Shown here piece after piece: positions 46,101 to 58,341 of a stretch of DNA of 64,000 nt. The stretch's first letter is position 1; every line of letters begins with the position of its first letter. Below the pieces are notes generated by a model. It was not told where the DNA came from. It saw only the letters and a list, made by a program, of their open reading frames with translations, and did not search any database. The stretch lies in the NCBI GenBank assembly GCA_012932295.1, contig JAAONU010000009.1, forward strand, positions 2,802,197 to 2,866,196. Reading direction: 5' to 3'. Position numbers and translations under genes: made by a program. The DNA comes from Cyclina sinensis. Its lineage: Eukaryota > Mollusca > Bivalvia > Venerida > Veneridae.

Positions 46101-47435
46101 ATTGTCTGGGTCATGATCTGTGCACTAGTAACTAATTGTTCAAACTGTTATGTCACTGCTAATGGTAGAAGTGAAGAAACTTTCCAGCTGCCGAAATTGG
46201 TTAACCTATACTTTTAAGAACATAAAAGGGCAGATTACCTTTAACAGGCAGCCATAGCTGCGTATCTTACCAGTGTCATGACCAGTGCATAAATAAGTAA
46301 GAATGTAAAGTATTATGCCACTGCTATTTGTAGAATCTGAGAAATATCCAACTTGCTGAAACAGGTTGAACATTTCTCTAAGTGCAAAATGGGGAGATAA
46401 CCCAAGAATTAAGGTAGCCACAGTTATGTACCTTGTCAAGGTCATGACCTGTGCACTGTTAAGTAAGGGTGAAAACTTTCATGCCACTGCTCTTTGTAGA
46501 AACTGAGAAATGTCCAACTTGCCGAAAAAGATTAAGCTGACATTCCTGCGGACGGACGGTTCAATCGCTAGATGTCGGGGGCATAACTATCGTTACGATA
46601 CATTGAACTGTTTTCAGTCAAATGACTCAAATGAAATTATGATATAGGAACCACGGCTTCAACAGTATACAAGATGTAAATTCCAGCAAGCATGGTATTA
46701 TTGTCAAAAAGCATGATGAACGTGCCAGCATGCAATATGACAGTACCCGTAAGCACTATAGCAGTGTCAGTGAATAAATTGTAACACTGAGTAGGTTTTG
46801 TGTAATTTTTACCTAAATAACGTTCCATAAATTAAAGTTGAATTTTTTTATATACCCTAGGATAGTTTATTTATTATTCTCTGTTCTCTGTTACAGATCA
46901 TATGGGTGTACACAAGCAATTAACAATTTGTAAGTACTCACTGCGTAGCTGGTTAATAATGGAATCTAACATGACCCCGTACTCTGCTGACAGGTACACT
47001 GTCTTTCCCTATGATTGACATAACTGCCTCAGTTTTGACAGATCTATTATTAGATCCAGGGAATTCCGATGAACTTGCAAGGTCAACAAGAACGACATGT
47101 GAATGGAACTGATATTAACTAATAATTAAGTTAAGATTCAGTCTCAAACCATGTCACTAGTGTTAAACCTCATAAAATAAACAGTTTGTATTTCTCACGG
47201 CGATTCCACATACATACTGCCTTGAATACTCTACATATTTCAAAAAAAGGCCGGCGAACAGCGTACATTCTACTCACTGTCCGCCATTTTGTTTCAGTTA
47301 CTATATTTAGTAACAGTCAGTGCTCGGTGGTAGGTATATACAAAAAGGGAGAATGTTTTTGAACGAAATTTTCCTCTTAAGTGAAAATTTATCTTAAGGA
47401 AAATCTTACCTAAGGAATTTCCTTAGGTGATTTCT
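43193..47435 (+). repeat. Left arm of the large palindrome
   Basis: 4243 bp whose reverse complement matches 47532-52492 in the same order throughout. Examples are 43320 with 52345 (ATTTCCATGAA), 43490 with 52165 (GGTGACTGTCAATTCTTTGG), 44997 with 50889, 46637-46828 with 48136-48327, and 47421-47435 with 47532-47546. By eye, sampled parts differ by a few percent. The arm contains a SINE absent from the other arm, a piece of the 152 bp cassette family (44990-45260), and a ~135-145 bp tandem region (45990-46560). No host gene is seen. Confidence 0.92.
43708..43920 (-). mobile_element. tRNA-derived SINE with 10 bp target duplication
   Basis: On the minus strand it starts GGAGGCACCGTGGTCCAGGG, with the B box GGTTCGAATCC, and ends near GTAAAATAAATGAGTCTAAAC. 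Flanking direct repeats AAATTTAGAT lie at 43698-43707 and 43921-43930. The equivalent place in the right palindrome arm (about 51947-51960) reads straight through without the SINE, which gives the pre-insertion state. Confidence 0.93.
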
Positions 47436-47531
47436 GAATACAAAAGTTAAGACATTTTTTACCTTAGTGGATTTATTCCAGTTAAGGATTTTTTTTCCTT
47501 AAAAACTAAGGAGCTTTATGAATACGGCCCC
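47436..47531 (-). mobile_element. 96 bp element E96, palindrome spacer copy
   Basis: Exact-length inverted copy of 41076-41171, ending ATGAATACGGCCCC. The palindrome arms begin immediately on both sides (GTGATTTCT on the left, AGAAATCAC on the right), so this element forms the whole central spacer. Confidence 0.88.
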
Positions 47532-50500
47532 AGAAATCACCTAAGGAAATTTCTTAGGTAAGATTTTCCTTAAGATAAATTTTCACATAAGAGGAAAATT
47601 TCGTTCAAAAACATTCTCCCTTTTTGTATATACCTACCACCGAGCACTGACTGTTACTAAATATAGTAACTGAAACAAAATGGCGGAGTGTGAGAAGAAT
47701 GAGCGCTGTTCGCCGGCCTTTTTTTTTCGAATATGTAGAGTATTCAAGACAATATATACGTGGAATCGCCGTGAGAAATACAAACTGTTTATTTTATGAG
47801 GTTTTACACTAGTGACATGGTTTGAGACTGAATTTTAACTTAATTATTAGTTAATATCAGTTCCATTCACATGTCGTTCTTGTTGACCTTGCAAGTTCAT
47901 CGGAATTCCCTGGATCTAATAATAGATCTGTCAAAACTGAGGCAGTTATGTCAATCATAGGGAAAGACAGTGTACCTGTCAGCAGAGTACGGGGTCATGT
48001 TTGATTCCATTATTAACCAGCTATGCAGTGAGTATTTACAAATTTTTAATTGCTTTTGTACACCAATCTGTAACAGAGAACAGAGAATAATAAATGAACT
48101 ATCCTTGTTTATATAAAAAATTTCAACTTTAATTTATGGAATGTTATTTAGGTAAAAATTACACAAAACCTACTCAGTGTTACAATTTATTCACTGACAC
48201 TGCTATAGTGCTTACGGGTACTGTCATATTGCATGCTGGCACTTTCATCATGCTTGTTGACAATGATACCATGCTTGCTGGAATTTACATCTTGTATGCT
48301 GTTGAAGCCGTGGTTCCTATATCATAATTTCATTTGAGTCATTTGACTGAAAACAGTTCAATGTATCGTAATAATATTTATGCCCCTGACATCTAGAGAT
48401 TGAACCGTCCGTCCACAGGAACGTCCGCTTAACCTTTTTCGGCAAGTTGGACATTTCTCAGTTTCTACAAAGAGCAGTGGCATGAAAGTTTTCACCCTTA
48501 CTTAACAGTGCACAGGTCATGACCTTGACAAGGTACATAACTGTGGCTACCTTAATTCTTGGGTTATCTCCCCATTTTGTACTTAGAGAAATGGTCAACC
48601 TGTTTCAGCAAGTTGGATATTTCTCAGATTCTACAAATAGCAGTGGCATAACACTTTACATTCTCACTTATTTATGCACTGGTCATGACATTGGTAAGAT
48701 ACCCAGCTATGGCTGCCTGTTAAGGGTAATCTGCCCTTTTATGTATAGGTTAACCAATTTCGGCAGCTGGAAAGTTACTTCACTTCTACCAATAGCAGTG
48801 ACATAACAGTTTGAACAATTAGTTACTAGTGCACAGATCATGACCCAGACAAGGTATATAACTGTGGCTACCTTTTTATTAGGTAATCTCCCCTTTTTTG
48901 TACTTAGGAAAAGGTTCACCTATCTTCTACCTATTTCAGAAGATTGGATATTTTTCTGATGAGACATCATTGCAGTGGCTGTAATGATGAGTCTGCTGAT
49001 TTTCAGCTGGGTAGATAATTGTTGCAGCTTTTTTTCTTAAATAATCCGCTCTTTATAATCTTAGAATATAAGTTACTTTACTTGATTTTTATGTTAAATT
49101 CTTTTCATGTACAGGTTCTGGCAACAGAAAGTTATTTCTGTACTAACTTGTGATTTCAGTTGCTGTTTTTACCACAGTGCTGTTATTTTAAATATGCTAC
49201 CAGGGGCATATGTGTTTTCTGAACACAGCATCTTGTTTTATTCATGTCATGGCTATCTGTTTATTTGATTTAATTGTAATGCATCTAAGACACACAAGAT
49301 GATCAACCAATATAGAAAATGTTATCAGGCACTAGGCAAAATAGAAGTAAGTGTAATGTCATTTCAAAATTGTAAGTCCCATTCTGACAGTCGGGTGTTA
49401 TGTTCAAGTACTCATGTTTTTCTGTAATTTGAACAATTATTTTTTGGAAAGATATCGAGGATATCCGAATATGTATAGAGATATATATGATGGGAAATGG
49501 TTTTGGCAACAGCTATTTAAATTCCATCATAGCCCGGAGATTCCCTTTATCTTTCCTGAAAACTATGAATGTGCAATCCCTAGTATCAAAATGTGGTGTG
49601 AAATTTTACAATTGACCGTATACTTTCTTTCCACTTGCTTTGTGGCTGATAATATCTTTCATACGGTGTGGTCACATCTTGTATTTTATTCTGGGGGCAT
49701 TGTAAAAGAGCGATGTTGAAATATTTATGTGCCAAATGAGATTATGATACAGACATCAGGGTCTAAACATCATACAGGTTGTAACTTCCAGCAAGCTTGG
49801 TATCATTGTAAACAAGAGTGGTATAGTTGCTAGAATGCATAATGACTATACCAGTAAGCACCATAGCGGTGTCAATGAGTAAATTGTAACAATAAGCAGG
49901 CATTATGTAATTTTTACCTAAATTACATTCCATATTCATTTGAAATTTGATGAAAAATTTGATTCACTGCTTATCTGATTTAATGTAATTGATACAAATA
50001 TTATATTGTAGTTCCTCATTGACATAAATGGCAAGTAATTCAGTACAGTTGGTACCATTCATTTTCTGTTGTTATTTGAAATTGAGTTTGGAAATAAATT
50101 AAATCTGAAGAAATATTCTTTGTTACAGAAATGTGGAACATGTAAAGCTTAAAAGTGTAAATAAACAATCAGTTGAAATGAGTACAAGTAGATGGTAAGT
50201 TTTATTCTCTTAAATTTGAAGATCTAAATAATTTCACCACACTTCCTCAGTCTAATTGTGCATTTGCTATACATGAAACAGTACCAGTTAATTTGTCAAC
50301 CATCAACTGCTTCCATGGTAAATTGTATTATCATGAATTCATATTGTGCAAAATAATAATTTCATATACAGAAACTTGGGGGTTCTGACATGATCAATTC
50401 TTAAAATTTGAAATTTAACACTGAAATATAGTTAATATGCTGTAGTAGCACATTTACTATGTACATCTTTCTAGCTCTGAGCAGCAATAATTTTATATCA

Positions 50501-52492
50501 TCAGTGATCATCTGTATAAAATGACTTTCTGATACTATTTCAGTTTTGTATGCTGTCACTGTGATGAAGAGTTAACTAAACTAAAGAATAATCTTAAACT
50601 TCAAGAAGCATTTTCAGAAAGGGAATTGTCTGTGAAGTTTTGACAAAATCTGACTAAGGGTTAAGGAGATATGCCCAATACCTGTTCTAATTTGTACAAA
50701 TCGAGGCTCACAACCTCGCTGAAAATTACTGAACTGGAAAATGTTGATGACATGCTCAACTATGCTTGGTACCAATAAATCATTGCAAGTTCCAGTGAAA
50801 CTAGTGGTTATGGAGAAAAAGCGCAGACAAACTTCATGATAGACAGATAGACAAACAGAAATTACAAAAACAATACATCTCCCATACACATAATGAAGAA
50901 AAATAAGGATGAATCGATATTTTTCATTCAGCTCTGAAAATATTAAAAAATGTCAGGGGCTTTTCAGTAAGGAAATATTCAAAAATTAAATTTACTAAAA
51001 AAGTGAGGGGTTAATTAATGAATTTACACAATAAATAATGATGACACAGTTACAGGATAATTACTGTGATGATAATTATCATCATAGTGTTGCTGAATGA
51101 TATGTATCAGGTCCAGTAAATGAACAGTTACTGATTTCGGATTGTAATAGTTGATAATGAACACTATTTACTAACCATTTAGCCTTTTAAATTTAGTTTT
51201 TCAATAAGCTGGCTAGTTAAATGTTGTTAATTGAGCATTTATATTGATTTTCTATGATCTGACCAGTACCTATGACTTGGCATTTTTTCTAATATTGATC
51301 ACAAAAATGATGAGATATCAATTTTATTTTTGCATGGACCAAATTCAGGTTTATGGAATCTTTAAAATAACCTTAGCATGAGCTCATTGTTTTCAGGTCA
51401 GCTAAAAAATTGCAGAAATGCAAGATCATACTGACAAACACATTTCATTCAGTATGATGATTTATTCCATATATAAATAATACGTAAACTGATTACAATC
51501 AATAATTTAAATAACAACAAGAATTGTCCAAGGTTAAGTGGTTATCACTACTTTGTTTTCAACCACAATTTCCATTCATTACTTGATTAAACATATTATC
51601 CATGTATGTTGCAATAAATACCATAACATCAGCAGTTTGTTTGTTATATATCTTTGTGAGTAGTTATCCTATTTGGCCTCACTGATTGTCAAACTATCTG
51701 TCATTTGTTAAAAACAATATCATCTGTGTTTTCCCAGTCTGCTTCCACTATGGAAAAAGAAAAAAAGTTATTTAAGGGTTCAAATATTGAATTTTAACTT
51801 AGAGCTTAATGTATCTGGAAATATAGATTTTATAATATACATATATTCATGAATATTTATATATATGAAAACAATATGCAAATACATGAATGTGTAGAAC
51901 ACTAGAATATTAATTTATCATGATATTAAATGGGTAAAAATTCTTAACTAAATTTGGACAGTCAAGCAAGTTATTTGTGTACTGTATTTCTTGTTTATTT
52001 GTTTCGACTTCACTGATATAAAAAAGAGGATAGAACAAAAGAAATATTCGATTACTTTGCTATCTTGTACATCATAATCCCAAAGAACTGACATCTTTCC
52101 ATGTAAATTGAGTGATGTTTAAAGGCTTACAAGTATGGATTTCTCCAAAGAATTGACAGTCACCTGAAATAAAAAGGAGATAGATTTTAATTCTGTATTA
52201 CAATCTGTATTCAATTTTTAAACAGGAATAATAGTACAGTTATATCAATGGCACATTTAATCTACATATAAGATTGGCATATCAATATCAATAATTACAG
52301 GTTGATCCTTCTTTAACAAATCAATTTACACAATGGCATTCATGGAAATACTGAAATACATTGAAACTGTCATTAAGTTTACATATTATGTTACTTATTG
52401 AATAATTCATTTTCATTTAAGATTATGTTAGTTCAGTTTAGACTTTATTTTACATCGACTGCAATACTAGTTATACCCCAACAAACAAAGTT
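47532..52492 (-). repeat. Right arm of the large palindrome
   Basis: 4961 bp, the inverse of 43193-47435. It is 718 bp longer, which is nearly explained by a 933 bp segment found only here (48982-49914) minus the 223 bp of SINE plus target duplication found only in the left arm. Its outer end (ACTAGTTATACCCCAACAAA, then CAAAGTTT) mirrors the left arm start, and similarity stops there. Confidence 0.92.
48982..49914 (+). repeat. Segment present only in the right palindrome arm
   Basis: In the left arm the flanks are joined directly near 45970 (GTTATTTGGGTA then CAGCCACTGC). Part of this segment (about 49740-49914, minus strand) is a diverged copy of the unit at 48136-48327, so the left arm may have lost it by recombination between those repeats. 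A 101-codon plus frame (49414-49719) is unrecognised. Confidence 0.7.
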
Positions 52493-53239
52493 TAATTGGT
52501 ACCCAGGTATTTTTCTACAGTTGATATCAATAAATAATGAAAAAATTGTTTCATATTTGAAACTTGGATTAGTGTATTTATAGCATTAAGATCGCAATGC
52601 ATATGTTACACAGATTTAATAGTTAGTGTAAGAGTGTAAAAAATATATAATTTACATATATAAAAGAAGACGTATTATTTCAAATATCAAAAAAAGTATT
52701 GTAAATATCCTAAGATATTCTATTTTTTATATTTTAACAGAAGTGTTTACCTTTTGCCGAATTTCAACACATTCATAAAAGAGAAAGGACTTATATAATT
52801 TACCTATAATATATACACAGATTGTCTTTTAGACAATTTTCAATTCGTTCCACAATTTCAATTCGTTTATTTCTCAATTTCATGATAACATGACATAATG
52901 AGATATAACAGAAACAAATTCATTATAGATATCATAACGAGGCAATAGCCCTAGTGGCATATAGCAACTCTTGAAGAGTCACATATTAACATTTCAAACT
53001 TGTACTATTTATCAAATGAAAACATAGATATTTAAACTTAAGCGGGAGAGTTACAATTATGTAACATTTACACATTTGACATGTGAATAGATTCCATGTA
53101 AATAACTAATTCACGTATTCATACTTCCTACACAGTTAAGAATTGCTGCACTAGCCGTGTTCTAATTGAACTTTCAAATAATGCTTTTAACAAAAATACA
53201 CAGCTTGTTATATTCAGCAGTATTACTTTTCATATTTAG
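52493..53239. other. No gene seen
   Basis: AT-rich sequence outside the right arm. No target duplication of the palindrome could be matched to the left flank. Confidence 0.5.
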
Positions 53240-54000
53240 AACAGAATCAAAATGTAAAATATTAGGAAATCTGTAAAATTTAGGTTTTAAATATTTCTTT
53301 CAGTCATCAATAAGAGCTGGGCATTCTAACAAATATGGAATTCGTCCCCTACACCTGAATTACACAATGTACAAGTTCTAATATTTAGAGGGACGCTGTT
53401 GCAATTTCCAGTTTCTACAGGTAATTTGTGATTTCTTGTTCTAAATTTAATCATATATTTCAAAAAGTTGTTATGCGTCTTAACTAAATAATTTTCAAAA
53501 CCAAAGCTGTGCTTAAATAGTCTATAGTTTTTACAGTTGCTATATGTCTCAAGAGATATTCATTCAGGACACAAGAATATTTTTAACATTAGTAACCCAC
53601 TGGAAATTTGTTGAATAGCTTCGTTCAAAATGGCTTAATGCAAAAGAATATATTTTACTGGACAACTTGATTTCTACAGGTTTGACAATTTTAGCCCAAT
53701 AAGATACGATTCTTGTATATATATCAACAGATAGTGGTTTGACACCTGTTTCTCCGTAAACTATGCATTTTTGCGGTGCAACTTATCAAATTCAAAATAT
53801 GTTTCAAAAATTCAAGTTGAACCCTTTCTATAACATCTAAATTTCCATAGCCCCAAACTTCACAGCTATATAATAGAATAGGTTTCACAGTTTTAGAACA
53901 AGTCTATTTGAATCTCAGTAGGTAAACACAGTGCCTTTGCTTTCTTTCTTAGCTTATCAGTGAACAATTTACGTTTAAGCAAATGTGTATAATCTTATCA
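53240..54000 (-). pseudogene. Second decayed LINE ORF2, C-terminal part
   Basis: Reading from 54000 down: RKLFTDKLRKKAKALCLPTE, then PILLYSCEVWGYGNLDVIER with VQLEF, then after several broken blocks ETGNCNSVPLNIRTCTLCN and GVGDEFH. A LLY.CEVWG block followed by a C-x-x-C...EFH zinc-like tail is the thumb and C-terminus of a LINE reverse transcriptase. Many stops and frameshifts intervene, so this copy is older than the one at 1-5 kb and belongs to a different subfamily (CTLC rather than CVCG tail). The catalytic RT core was not found beyond 54000. Confidence 0.75.
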
Positions 54001-55337
54001 TAGATGATCATCAAAGATGATAATATAGTCCATAACAATATTTCACAAAAAAATATTTTAAAACAATTATCGCTTTACAATGACAAATAAGAACAGCCGA
54101 ATGTAGTATGCAGTGATGTCAGCGGGCACACGCTTTTTTTAGAGTTCTATACTGTTTATGATATATCACACTCAATTCCTTTTTTGCTTATTGTCGGCAA
54201 ATTGTGGATAGTGTTAGAATTCCTAAATATAGTCTGAGCGTGGACTGATAAAATCGTTTAACAGCATAGTAACATAAAGATTTGTTGCTCGCAAAAATGT
54301 ATAACACTGTAAGTGCGTGCGTTGTGTATGTATCATTTTCATAATGTCTCCCCTCAAATCCCAAAAGACATAATTGTTCACACTTACAAGGCTATCTGTT
54401 ACAAATTTCGACCTGAGTCATGCCACTGCACATGGTTTCCCGTGAAATCCAGGTAAAGGATTTGAGCACGACCTTTACCGTTTTCGCAGTCCTTTAACCC
54501 CAACTGCTCGAACCCCCGTTTGTATCTTCAAAAATTTAAATATCTGTAAAAAGGAGAGTCGATCAACTCGGTCAGGTGTTAGTAATTAGGTTTAACACTA
54601 ATCTATTCACAAACAATGCAATTCAAAATAGCGGACGCTTTACAATTAACTTATTTGCACAATCGCGAATTATGAGAATAAATGCCACAAAAGCTCTCTT
54701 CGACATCGTATTCAAGTCACAAGACTAAAAGTCACAAATCTATGAAATCTCAGACCATCTGCATTATTGTTCGTAATTTATTGTAATATCAACAATATTT
54801 TTTTATCAAGTGTGATCTTTGCTAAAATGTGTATTTTTATTGTGAAACAAATAGATAAACCAACTCAGCTTTTATAATATGGAAAATGTATAATATGTAA
54901 TTTGATTGAAAGATGATCTGGTAATTGTAACATAGCATTTCCAGTTCTACCGACATGATTGTACATACCATAAAATATTTGGATTCAACCTTTTCCCGTC
55001 TTTCTATTTGTATGATATATCATAGACTGTAACTGTACATAATATTATACATGTATTCATACCTGTTATAATCATACTTTTCTCTCTCTCTCTATATATA
55101 TGTATTATGCATCGTTTTGTGCCGCCATATATACTATTTTGTATAGGTGAAAAACATTGTATATAATATTAAAGCCAAATAAACATTGAACTGAAAATTG
55201 ATCAAATTTTACACTTCCAGATCTTTTCACTTCCAACAATTAGCTGTTTTGAAATTACATTTGTTTACATTAATCGCAGTCTTACTACTAGAAAGTACTC
55301 TTACAGCGGAATTGATAATGTTTAACATTATTTTTTA
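54001..55337. other. No gene; one copy of a small inverted pair
   Basis: 54165-54230 is the inverse of about 60775-60840 (shared AACACTATCCRCAATT, GCCGACAATAARCAAAAAAG and GATATATC). (TC)n(TA)n lies at 55079-55101. No coding evidence. Confidence 0.5.
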
Positions 55338-55590
55338 TTAGTTTGATATCACGAACATCAAAATACGTAACATGAAACATGCGATTTTGTGTGATCCATA
55401 TGCTTGTTTCAGAAGCCTTTCAGGATGAATCTCGCAGTTCGCAAAGACATCACTTAGCAGTAATTCGGAGAACTTGGAAGACATCATGTGTATGCAGAAA
55501 TTGACGTCAAACTTTGACATCGTTTTCTCGACAAGGTTGATTTATTTTTTTCTCGTTGATTGTTGTTACGTCACGTCACGTCATGTCACA
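55338..55590 (-). other. Unassigned 60-codon ORF with CRE-like cluster upstream
   Basis: The frame 55520 to 55338 starts MSKFDVNFCIHMMSSKFSEL, with codon use that looks less AT-driven than its surroundings. About 40-65 bp upstream of its ATG (minus strand) is a run of TGACATGACGTGACGTGACG (about 55568-55588), overlapping CRE half-sites. No convincing donor site or family match was found, so it could be a first exon or chance. Confidence 0.25.
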
Positions 55591-57060
55591 AATGTTTCCT
55601 ATTATTTTACGTTCACGCTGGAACAATCATGTGAAATAAAACGAAAGAAAGACGATTTTTAAAAACACAGTCTAGATTTGTTGTCATTTACAAATAGGAA
55701 AGGAAAAAAACACATACGAAACTAAATTGTTATTCAAACAATAAGCGCAAGTCGACAACAGTAACAAAAAAGCAATTGACCGTCACACATCCTATACGTT
55801 TTTTCACGCCCACTGACGTCATTACAAACTAGTTCTTGTTGTTGGTAAACTTCGATAATTCTTTTAAATAAGTTTATAAGACTAGTGAAATATTGTTATG
55901 GCCTAAATTATTATCATTACTTTATTATGTTTATCTATAATTTGATAATGGGTATTTGCTAAAACGTAAATTATTAGCTATGACTAAGACCTCGGTGTTT
56001 TCAGTTTTACGTGGGAAATAAATGTCGCGGTAAACGGAAAACCTAGACAGGGTAAACAACCGTAAAAATGTCATGGTAAGTAGTGCAAATACATCTGCCC
56101 CTTTTAAATATACAAGCGTGTTAGAATCGAAATAGATTTAAACAGTTCAGTTGCGTAATTATTTAGGCCAAGGACTTTTCAAACGAATTATTATTTCCCA
56201 TGAACACAAAAATACGACAGAAGATTCACAAATATGACGGACGTGGAACAAACTGTTGAATTTTCATTGAATAATTGTTTTGATAAAGACCCTCTTATTT
56301 GTGCCCGGGATAGTCGAATTGGCCCTCGGCCTTTGGCTTCGGGTACGACTTCACTCAAACAAATAGCAAGATCTATTTCAAATCAATTATTTAACAGCAC
56401 ACAGTATCGTACAGAGCGATGTTAAATAACCTGAAAAGATTCTCTGTTGGAAAAATAAAATGTTTTTCATGGCATGAATATGGTCTTTTTCGGCGTTTTC
56501 TGGTAGATGTCACATTAGTTTGGTTGTCTCAATGGCCAATAATTACATAATTTAACGGAAATATGCAGTTGATAAACGTCACACTATATTCGCCCCCAGG
56601 CTCTTCTAATATGACTTTTCCAGTTTCGTAACTACGTTTTCACCTTGAGTAAGTATCGATCTGTCATTATTATTTCACAAACTATAAACAAATTTTATCT
56701 GTATCATTATAGAAAATCAAGTAAGGATTTCAGTAGGCTAGCAGAAAAGATGACACTAGTTTACAGATTAATCCAAAACTGAGGTAGTGCTAGACGATTT
56801 CCGATTTGGTGGGGGAAGTACCTTTATAAATAGAATTCAGTAAGAAAAAGTAAGTATTGATTAACTCCCGATGATTTTTTTTTCTTTGTTTGTTGTTGTT
56901 GTTTTTTCGCTTAACAAACTTAAACAAATTTGCTTTCATAAAAAGAATTTTCTTTCTTGAATATTCTGCAGTAATTTTTTAAGAGCAGGCAAAACATTTG
57001 AATGCTCTAGCCCGGAGTGTGAAATTTATATTGTCTCTGCCTGTGTACTTTAAAATCTCT
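55591..57060. other. No gene seen
   Basis: AT-rich sequence. The 63-codon frame at 56234-56425 contains GGCCCTCGGCCTTTGGCTTC, typical of a short hairpin repeat, so it is not treated as coding. Confidence 0.45.
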
Positions 57061-57064
57061 CAGT

Positions 57065-57440
57065 ATGGATTTTGCCTACCTTTTGATTTCAAACCGCAGA
57101 ATGAATTTTGCTTCATTTTGATTTCAAACCGCAGTATAAATTCGCCTTCATTTTGAGTTCAAACTGCAGTATGAATTTTGCCTTCATTTTGATTTCAAAC
57201 CGCAGAATGAATTTTGCCTTCATTTTGATTTAAACTGCAGTATGGAATTTGCCTTCATTTTGATTTCAAACCACATTATGGATTTTGCCTTTATTTTTAT
57301 TTCAAACCGCAGAATGAATTTTACTTTCATTTTGATTTCAAACTGCAGTATGGATTTTGCCTTCATTTTGATTTCAAACCGCAGTATTGATTTTGCCTTC
57401 ATTTTGATTTCAAACCGCAGTATTGATTTTGCCTTCATTG
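57065..57440. repeat. 36 bp minisatellite, ten copies plus a partial
   Basis: The unit is ATGGATTTTGCCTTCATTTT then GATTTCAAACCGCAGT. It is a multiple of three and open on both strands, giving a 12-residue repeat MDFAFILISNRS on plus and MKAKSILRFEIK on minus. One-base deletions in some units (the second, third and fifth) break the long frame, so it is unlikely to be a maintained gene. Confidence 0.85.
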
Positions 57441-58341
57441 ATTTTTTTTGTCTATGCCTCAGGAAAAGTATTACATATTAGCTTCTTCTTATAAATCAGT
57501 TATTAAAAACATATTAGTAGAACAAGTACTTTATTCTTGTTTGTCTGTTGTTGTTATGGTTGTTTGTTTTATTTGCGTATTGAATATATTTTTGGTTTTA
57601 CAGCATGCATTCAAAAATTCATTTGGTCACGTGAAAGATAAAAAAGCCCTTTCTACCATTCCATAGACTTTTAGATGACCAAGTGTCGAAAACATCTATT
57701 TCTCTTACGCATTTACATTTTTACTAAGGTCCTGTGAACATATATTCTACTTTGCGTTAGTTACAGTATATCAATAATGATAATTCCTCGCTGACATTTT
57801 TTCTTTTTATGAAGAAAGGGGGGGGGAGATTAACTGTAAATACCGTTCATTTGACAATTACATTGATTTAGTCCTCTTTAAAACTTAAAACCCGATATGA
57901 CCTATAAAATCAATTTGTACTGTTACGGTCTAGTGCACACCTACCTATAATTGTATAAATACAACCTCTGACAACTACGTCAGGGAAGCGATTCTTTGGC
58001 TCAGTGGTAAGCGTGGGTTAGGATGTGTATTCATGGCATTCTACGGACTTTTCATGTTCGTAAGAGTACAAACTTAGTATTTGAAATCATTTTTTATAAA
58101 ATAATATTCATATTCTTCAGTTAATTTCATCAATGTAGCTTAAATATAAATTAACTTAGTTTTTTCGAAAGCTTAAATTCGACAAAATTGTGCACACACA
58201 AAATAAACATACTTTGAAATAACTGCATAAATTTTCAGTTTAAAAAAAATGTGTCGTCGTTTTAAAAAATCATTATCGCAACATATACAACAGTCTACTC
58301 TTTTGAAGTCATATATATTTTAAATAATGAATATCACATCG
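57441..58341. other. No gene seen
   Basis: AT-rich. TTTGGCTCAGTGGTAAGC at about 57993-58010 resembles a tRNA A-box region, but no B box or cloverleaf follows. A G-run lies at about 57819-57828. Confidence 0.45.

Noticed and set aside
49414..49719. 101-codon ORF in the right palindrome arm
   Set aside because: No family resemblance, and the segment is absent from the other arm.
43193..52492. Palindrome as a sequencing or assembly artefact
   Set aside because: The arms differ by scattered substitutions, a SINE with target duplication and a 0.9 kb segment, unlike a folded read.
57990..58060. Possible tRNA gene (TTTGGCTCAGTGGTAAGC)
   Set aside because: Only an A-box-like phrase; no B box and no cloverleaf arms within the next 80 bases.
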